Source of the DNA: Streptomyces cacaoi
Lineage (GTDB): Bacteria; Actinomycetota; Actinomycetes; Streptomycetales; Streptomycetaceae
Direction of reading: 5' to 3'
Length of the DNA: 55,323 nucleotides
Assembly: GCF_006539165.1 (NCBI RefSeq)
Contig: NZ_BJMM01000045.1
Coordinates: 1-55,323, forward strand
Of the stretch, positions 50,533-55,323 are shown piece by piece. Each line of letters begins with the position of its first letter. The stretch's first letter is position 1. The notes below the pieces were generated by a model, which was given only the letters and a program-made list of their open reading frames with translations, made no database searches and was not told the origin of the DNA. Position numbers and translations under genes: made by a program.

Positions 50533-51959
50533 GCGCCCGTGCCCTCGCCACCGGCCTCGGCGGTGTGCGCGTCGGCGGCCGACAGCGCCTCGTCCAGGGC
50601 GGCCAGGCCCTCCTTCGCCTCGGCCTCGGTGATGGTGCAGGGCGGCACGACGTGCGTGCGGTTCATGTTGACGAACGGCCACAGGCCCGCGCGCTTGGCC
50701 GCCGCGGCGAACTCGGCCATGGGCGCGTTGTCCTTGCCGCTCGCGTTGTACGGCACCAGCGGCTCGCGCGTCGTACGGTCCCGCACCAGGTCCAGCGCCC
50801 AGAACACCCCGACGCCGCGCACCTCGCCCACCGACGGGTGCCGCTCGGCCAGCTCCCGCAGCCCGGGGCCGAGCACCGTCTCACCGATGTGCGCCGCGTG
50901 CTCGACGATGCCCTCCTCGGCCATCGTGCGCAGCGTGGCGACGGCGGCCCCGCAGGCCAACGGGTGGCCGGAGTAGGTCAGTCCGCCCGGGTAGGGGCGC
51001 TGGTCGAAGGTCTCGGCGATCTTCTGCGAGATGGCGACGCCGCCGAGCGGCACATAGCCGGAGTTGACGCCCTTGGCGAAGGTCATCAGGTCCGGGACGA
51101 CGTCGTAGAGGTCCGCCGCGAACCAGGTGCCGGTGCGGCCGAAGCCGGCCATCACCTCGTCCAGGATGAAGACGATGCCGTACCGGTCGCACAGTTCGCG
51201 CACACCGGCGAGGTAACCGGCCGGCGGCATCATGATCCCGGCGGTCCCCGGCACCGTCTCCAGGATGACGGCCGCGACCGTGGCCGGGCCCTCCATCTGG
51301 ATCGTCCGCTCCAGGTGCTCCAGCGCCCGCGCGCACTCCTGCTCCTCGGTCCGCGACCAGAACGGCGAGCGGTACAGGTGCGGACCGTCGAAGTGGACGG
51401 TGCCGGCCGTGCCCGTGTCGGAGGCCCAACGCCGGGGATCCCCCGTCACGTTGATGGCCTGCTGGGTGCCGCCGTGGTACGAGCGGTACGTCGACAGCAC
51501 CTTCGGGCGGCCGGTGTGCACCCGGGCCATCCGCAGGGCGTGCTCGACGGCGTCGGCGCCGCCGTTGGTGAAGAAGATCTTGTCCAGGTCGCCCGGGGTC
51601 CGCTCGGCGATCAGCCGGGCCGCCTCGGAGCGGGCCTCGATCGCGAACGCCGGGGCGAACGTGCACAGTTGCGCCGCCTGCTCCTGGACCGCCGCGACGA
51701 CCTTCGGGTGCTGGTAGCCGATGTTGGTGAAGACGAGGCCGCTGGCGAAGTCGAGATAGCGATTGCCCTCGTAGTCCCAGAAGTACGAGCCCTCGGCCCC
51801 GGCGACGGCGAGCGGGTCGATCTGCCCCTGGGCCGACCAGGAGTGGAACACGTGCGCACGGTCCGCCGCGTGCACCGCCCGGCCGGCGGCCGGGTCCGGG
51901 GCCGGGCCCTGCGGGGCGGGGGCGGCGGAGGAGGTCGAGGAGGGATGGTGCGTCGTCAC
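50529..51959 (-). CDS. PLP-dependent class III aminotransferase (aspartate aminotransferase family)
   Basis: This 476-residue enzyme starts at GTG 51959 with GAGGTAACACT upstream. Motifs: FTNGGADAVEHALRMAR, YRSYHGGT, FILDEVMAGFGRTGTWFA (PLP-phosphate/ring contacts) and FAKGVNSGYVPLGG with the Schiff-base Lys. The fold type I omega-aminotransferases act on amines such as beta-alanine, taurine, GABA or diamines; the substrate here is unclear. The GntR gene overlaps its 3' end. A 10-bp-period direct repeat lies about 20-60 bp upstream of the start. Confidence 0.9.
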   Translation of the reverse strand: MTTHHPSSTSSAAPAPQGPAPDPAAGRAVHAADRAHVFHSWSAQGQIDPLAVAGAEGSYFWDYEGNRYLDFASGLVFTNIGYQHPKVVAAVQEQAAQLCTFAPAFAIEARSEAARLIAERTPGDLDKIFFTNGGADAVEHALRMARVHTGRPKVLSTYRSYHGGTQQAINVTGDPRRWASDTGTAGTVHFDGPHLYRSPFWSRTEEQECARALEHLERTIQMEGPATVAAVILETVPGTAGIMMPPAGYLAGVRELCDRYGIVFILDEVMAGFGRTGTWFAADLYDVVPDLMTFAKGVNSGYVPLGGVAISQKIAETFDQRPYPGGLTYSGHPLACGAAVATLRTMAEEGIVEHAAHIGETVLGPGLRELAERHPSVGEVRGVGVFWALDLVRDRTTREPLVPYNASGKDNAPMAEFAAAAKRAGLWPFVNMNRTHVVPPCTITEAEAKEGLAALDEALSAADAHTAEAGGEGTGA

Positions 51960-52387
51960 AGTGTTACCTCGTATCACGGTGTCTCGCGGTGTCTCGCTCT
52001 GTCTCACGGCTCTCACGGCGTATCTCAGGCGGTTCGCACGGCGACTCGTCGGCTCTCGCGGCGCCTCGCCGCCGTCGCGCGGCGCCTCGCCCACCGGCCC
52101 GGGCGGGACACCTGCGGGACCGGAGCGGGCGCGGCGGGGTGGGACCCCGCCAGGGTAGTTGCTCTGTCCATCCGGTCCGCGACCATGATCGTTTACGGGC
52201 CCGCGCTGCCGTGGTGGGGCCTGCGCAGCGGGCTCCGGCCAGGGGTCGGCCGTCGGGGATCGGGCGGGCTCCAGCAGGGGATCGGCCCTCGGGGATCGGG
52301 CGGGCTCCGGCCGGGGGTCAGCCGTCGGGTCGCCGGACAGACAGGCAGACAGGCAGCCCGGCAGCGGGGCAGCGGGGCAGCCCGGGA
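51960..52387. other. Upstream region of the aminotransferase-gntR operon
   Basis: About 430 bp without a gene. It contains the 10-bp-period GTCTC repeats (51981-52020) and further CTCGC(G/C)GC-rich repeats to about 52095. GGGGATCGGG-type repeats lie at 52250-52320, and an AGACAGGCAGACAGGCAG run near 52340. Confidence 0.5.
51981..52020. promoter_or_regulatory. Four direct repeats at exact 10-bp period
   Basis: GTCTCGCGGT, GTCTCGCTCT, GTCTCACGGC and TCTCACGGCG follow each other with a 10-bp period. That places each GTCTC on the same face of the helix, beginning about 20 bp before the aminotransferase start codon. The likely ligand is the GntR regulator of the operon or a cooperative direct-repeat binder. 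Confidence 0.45.
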
Positions 52388-53302
52388 TCAGTCGTCCTCG
52401 TCGTCCCCGTCGTCGTCGGAGTCCTTGTGCAGCGAGGTGTGCGGCTTGCCGTGGACGCACTCGACCGCGACGGTGCGGTCGTCGCCGTCGTCGGAGTCGT
52501 CCGAGGCGCGCTCCAGCTCGACGGTCGCGGTGCGGGTGGGGCCGGGCTCGACGTCGTCCGCGCTGTAGCCCTGGGCCGGGGACCAGCTCAGCAGGGTGAC
52601 GGTGCGGGTGCCGCTGCGGCACTCGGCGACGGCGGTGCCGAGGCCCTCCGGGAAGCGGACCGTGCTGACGTGGGCCGGTCCGCCCGCCGAGGCGTCGCCG
52701 GAGCCGGCGCCTCCGCCGTCCTCGTCGTCCTCGTCGTGGTCGCCGTGCTCGTCGTGGTCGTCGTGCTCGTCGTCATCGTCGTCGTCATCATCGTCACCGT
52801 CGTGATCGTCGTGATCGTCGTGATCGTCGTCGGACGGTGCGGTGGCGGTGGAGTGCGAGCCGCCGGAGGGGTCCGTGGAGCCCGGGGGCAGGGAGGCGTC
52901 CGGGCCGGCGCCGGTGCGCTTGCGGCTCTGGGCCAGTTCGTGGTGGACGCTCGCCTCGTCCAGCGGGTCCAGCCGCTGGTACCGGTCGCCCTGGTCGACC
53001 TGTGCGAACGACCACGCGCCGAGCAGGAAGGCGGCCGCCACCGCGCACACCCACGCCACGGCGGCCATCCGGCGGCCGCCCTCGGGGGTGCGCGGGCCGC
53101 GCAGACGGAAGCGGCGCCCCTGGCCGGACGCGCCGCCGGGGCCGTCCGGGGAGCCGGGAGCGGCCGGTGGGACCGGTGAGGCCGGTGAGGCCGGAGTGCC
53201 CGGGGAGTCGGGGGTGCCCGGAGCGCCCGGGGAGCCGGGGGAGCCGGAGGCCCCGCGGCCCGTTCCGTCGTCGGCCGTGCTGCCGTCGCTGGTGCCCTGC
53301 AT
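52388..53302 (-). CDS. Single-pass membrane protein with an Asp/His-rich domain
   Basis: This 304-residue protein has a Gly/Pro/Ser/Thr-rich cytosolic N-terminus and one helix (about residues 79-98, MAAVAWVCAVAAAFLLGAW). An extracytoplasmic domain follows. Residues about 157-200 are almost only Asp, His, Glu and Gly (DDDHDDHDDHDGDD...), encoded by GAC/CAC repeats, a potential metal-binding stretch. The C-terminal part (VSTVRFPEGLGTAVAECRSGTRTVTLLSW, VAVECVHGKPHTS) looks like a beta domain with two Cys. No family was recognised. It diverges from the OmpR-type two-component genes, which may share its regulation. Confidence 0.65.
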   Translation of the reverse strand: MQGTSDGSTADDGTGRGASGSPGSPGAPGTPDSPGTPASPASPVPPAAPGSPDGPGGASGQGRRFRLRGPRTPEGGRRMAAVAWVCAVAAAFLLGAWSFAQVDQGDRYQRLDPLDEASVHHELAQSRKRTGAGPDASLPPGSTDPSGGSHSTATAPSDDDHDDHDDHDGDDDDDDDDDEHDDHDEHGDHDEDDEDGGGAGSGDASAGGPAHVSTVRFPEGLGTAVAECRSGTRTVTLLSWSPAQGYSADDVEPGPTRTATVELERASDDSDDGDDRTVAVECVHGKPHTSLHKDSDDDGDDEDD

Positions 53303-53498
53303 ACCCGGCAGTCTGCCGTGGGCTTCCCTAACGCCGCGTTAAGGGCCGGGTAGCGGACCGCCCACGGGCGCCCCTGCGGGCCGTGCGGGGTGGACAGCCG
53401 AGGCACGTCGCCGGTACAAGCCGTACGGGAACGGGTGCGCACCCGGCGCCGGCGACCTGCCGGAGCGGATCCCGCGAGCCCACGGCTAATGTACGTGT

Positions 53499-54362
53499 AT
53501 GGCACACCTTCTTGTCGTCGAGGACGACCCGCAGCTGCGCGCGGCGCTCGTGCGAGCCCTGCGCGAGCGCGGTCATGCCGTGGCGACGGCCTCCGCCGGG
53601 ATGGCCGGACTCGACGCCGCCGTCACGCACCGCCCCGATCTCGTGGTGCTCGACCTCGGGCTGCCCGATGTGGACGGCGGCCAGGTGCTGCGGATGCTGC
53701 GCTCGGTCAGCGACGTCCCCGTCATCGTGGCGACGGCACGGGACGACGAGCCGCAGATCGTCGCGGCGCTGGAGGACGGGGCCGACGACTACATCGTCAA
53801 ACCCTTCGGCTCGGGCCAGCTGGAGGCCCGGATCAAGGCCGTCCTGCGGCGGCTGGGCAAGGGCGAGCCGGACGAGCCCGAGCCGACCGTGCGGGTCGGC
53901 GGGCTGCTCGTGGCGCCCTCGGCGCGCGAGGTCACGCTCGACGGGGAACGGCTGGATCTGACCCCGCGCGAGTTCGACCTGCTGTGCTATCTGGCGCGGC
54001 GGCAGGGGCAGGTCGTCTCCCGCCGTGAGCTGCTCGCCGAGGTGTGGCAGCAGCCGCTCGGCGGCGCCGACAAGACCGTCGACGTCCATCTGTCCTGGCT
54101 GCGCCGGAAGCTGGGGGAGACCGCGCAGCGGCCCCGGTATCTGCACACCGTGCGGACGGTGGGGGTGAAGCTGGCCGCGCCCGGTGAGGAGCCGTCGGCC
54201 GGTGACGGACCCGCGCCTGGTGGTGGGCCCGCGCCCGGTGACGGGCCCGCGCCCGGTGACGGGTCGCCCTCCGGTGAGGGGTCGACGTCCGGTGAGGGGT
54301 CAACGTCCGGTGAGAGGTCGACGTCCGGTGACGGGTCGACGTCCGGTGAGGGGTCGGGCTGA
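53499..54362 (+). CDS. Response regulator, OmpR/PhoB family
   Basis: This 287-residue regulator starts at ATG 53499. Receiver: VVEDDPQ, phospho-Asp52 in VVLDLGLPDVDGG, and the Lys of DDYIVKPF. A winged-helix OmpR-type domain follows (LDLTPREFDLLCYLARRQGQVVSRRELLAEVW, DKTVDVHLSWLRRKLGE, YLHTVRTVGVKL). About 50 extra residues follow the domain; the last part is SGEGST-type hexapeptide repeats encoded by 18-bp DNA units. Its stop overlaps the kinase start by one base (TGATG). Confidence 0.93.
   Translation: MAHLLVVEDDPQLRAALVRALRERGHAVATASAGMAGLDAAVTHRPDLVVLDLGLPDVDGGQVLRMLRSVSDVPVIVATARDDEPQIVAALEDGADDYIVKPFGSGQLEARIKAVLRRLGKGEPDEPEPTVRVGGLLVAPSAREVTLDGERLDLTPREFDLLCYLARRQGQVVSRRELLAEVWQQPLGGADKTVDVHLSWLRRKLGETAQRPRYLHTVRTVGVKLAAPGEEPSAGDGPAPGGGPAPGDGPAPGDGSPSGEGSTSGEGSTSGERSTSGDGSTSGEGSG
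54270..54360. repeat. 18-bp tandem repeat at the response-regulator 3' end
   Basis: Five units beginning TCCGGTGAG/CGG start at 54270, 54288, 54306, 54324 and 54342. They encode SG(E/D)GST hexapeptides and run to the stop codon. Confidence 0.88.
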
Positions 54363-55323
54363 TGCGGCGGCAGTTGCTGGTGCTCATCGGCGTCACCACC
54401 GCCGTCGTCCTCGCCGTGCTGCTGGTGCCGCTCGCCCTGCTCGTGCGCAGTCACGCGGAGGACCGCGCGATGACGGACGCGACCGAACGCGCCCAGTCCG
54501 TCGCGACGGTCGTCGGCAGCTCGCTCGGACGCAAGGACAGCGGGCGCGAGGTCGTCGAGGGCGTGCTGGACGGGCTCAACGGCGACGGGCAGCCGCGGGC
54601 CTCCGTCGTCATGGCGGACGGCACCGTGCTGGGACGGCGGGCCGCCGGGGTGAGCGAGGCCGCGCTTCGACTCGCCCGTGGGGGGCGGGCGTTCACCTAC
54701 GCGCCGGGGGCCGAGCACGGTGGCGGCCGGGTCGTGCTCGTTCCCGTGCTCGCCGGGGGTGGCTCCGCGGGGGCCTCCTCCACGGCAGGGGGCTCGTCCG
54801 CCGCGGGGTCCCCTTCCGCCTCGGAGTCCTCCTCCGCCGAGGGCGCCTCCTCCGCCGCGAAGCCCTCTTCCGCCAAGGGGGCCAGCTCCGCCGTGCAGCC
54901 CTCCGCCAAGGGGGCCAGCCCCGCCGCGGGGCCCACCTCCGCCTCGGGATCCCCTTCCCCCTCGGGGCCCTCCTCCGCCGAGGGGGCCTCCTCCGCCGAG
55001 GGGCCCTCCCCCGCCGAGGGGGCCTCCTCCGCCGAGGGGTCGGCTTCCCCCGCCGGGGCGACCACCCCCGCCGGGTCGGCTTCCCCCGCGGGGGCCTCGT
55101 CCGCCGTCACGGCCCGGGCCGCCTCCACCGGCGCCTCGTCCGGGCGGGGCGCGGCCGCGCGGTCCGCCTCCGTCGTGCAGGTCGCCGTCAGCGACGAGCA
55201 GTTGCACGCCGGTGCGCTCCCCTCCTGGTTCGCGGTGTTCGGCCTCGCCGCCGCCCTCATGCTGCTGGGGCTCGCCTTCGCCGACCGGCTCGCCGCACGG
55301 CTCGTCCGCGCCACCCGCCGTAT
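54362..55323 (+). CDS. Sensor histidine kinase, 5' part (truncated by window end)
   Basis: ATG 54362 overlaps the regulator's stop. The frame is open to the last base, so about 320 residues are visible. A first helix (LLVLIGVTTAVVLAVLLVPLALLV) precedes an extracytoplasmic domain (DRAMTDATERAQSVATVVGSSLG). A Ser/Ala/Gly/Glu low-complexity insertion of about 150 residues follows (54750-55160), then a second helix (WFAVFGLAAALMLLGLAF) and the start of a HAMP-like linker (ADRLAARLVRATRR). Kinase domains lie beyond the window. It pairs with the OmpR-type regulator upstream. Confidence 0.88.
   Translation, partial: MRRQLLVLIGVTTAVVLAVLLVPLALLVRSHAEDRAMTDATERAQSVATVVGSSLGRKDSGREVVEGVLDGLNGDGQPRASVVMADGTVLGRRAAGVSEAALRLARGGRAFTYAPGAEHGGGRVVLVPVLAGGGSAGASSTAGGSSAAGSPSASESSSAEGASSAAKPSSAKGASSAVQPSAKGASPAAGPTSASGSPSPSGPSSAEGASSAEGPSPAEGASSAEGSASPAGATTPAGSASPAGASSAVTARAASTGASSGRGAAARSASVVQVAVSDEQLHAGALPSWFAVFGLAAALMLLGLAFADRLAARLVRATRR

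Noticed and set aside
51989..53179. A plus-strand frame with an apparent run of hydrophobic Val/Ile residues near 52720-52840
   Set aside because: The hydrophobic run is the complement of the GAC/CAC repeats coding for the Asp/His stretch on the minus strand, not a membrane helix.

Overview
The window is high-GC actinobacterial chromosome and is almost certainly from Streptomyces or a close relative. Codons end overwhelmingly in G or C, GTG and TTG starts are frequent, and the window carries bldC, an lsr2-like gene, a valine dehydrogenase gene and the split purine gene set. From memory, the order hrpA - bldC - vdh - DUF3073 gene - purM/purF - purL/purQ/purS - lsrL - ABC/two-component genes - purC - purD matches the conserved core of the S. 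coelicolor chromosome. I see no transposase, integrase, CRISPR array, prophage, or PKS/NRPS-type cluster.

Layout. 1-335: degenerate 66-bp tandem repeats. 336-5855: a small zinc metallopeptidase, a membrane metallophosphoesterase, tRNA-Glu, a frameshifted multi-spanning membrane protein gene and an AhpD/CMD-like protein. 6338-10503: a TPR protein, a LysR regulator and a short-chain dehydrogenase. 10633-10816: tRNA-Asp and tRNA-Phe. 10891-15597: a five-gene minus-strand thiol-redox/membrane operon (DUF3533/YhgE-like, CcdA, DsbA-like, a CPVC membrane protein and a secreted protein). 15669-24495: hrpA, a second tRNA-Asp, a DUF6274 gene, bldC, a conserved hypothetical gene, vdh and a DUF3073 gene.

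24571-31945: minus-strand de novo purine genes purM, purF, (a maleylpyruvate-isomerase-like gene), purL, purQ, purS. 32279-37494: lsrL, three tRNA-Gly genes (one highly atypical) and an ABC exporter with its NarL-type two-component system. 37553-46618: a sulfite-oxidase-like enzyme, purC, a sigma-factor/CAP fusion protein, a DMFase-like protein, a degenerate M48 peptidase homologue and purD. 46918-50532: a SLATT protein, a conserved hypothetical gene, a FurA/CatR-type regulator, a DUF2180 protein and a GntR regulator coupled to a class III aminotransferase (50529-51959). 52388-55323: an Asp/His-rich membrane protein and an OmpR-type two-component system cut by the window end.

Functional picture. 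PurF, D, S/Q/L, M and C carry IMP synthesis from PRPP to SAICAR, apart from the PurN and PurE/K steps, which are not here. The DsbA/CcdA genes look like an extracytoplasmic disulfide pathway. The ABC/two-component block, the OmpR pair and the membrane sigma fusion all point to cell-envelope sensing. The most unusual items are a tRNA-Gly(UCC) that lacks the D-loop GG and T-loop TTC elements and so resembles the peptidoglycan-dedicated tRNA-Gly of staphylococci, and a single polypeptide joining an ECF sigma factor, a zinc anti-sigma motif, one membrane helix and an extracellular CAP domain.
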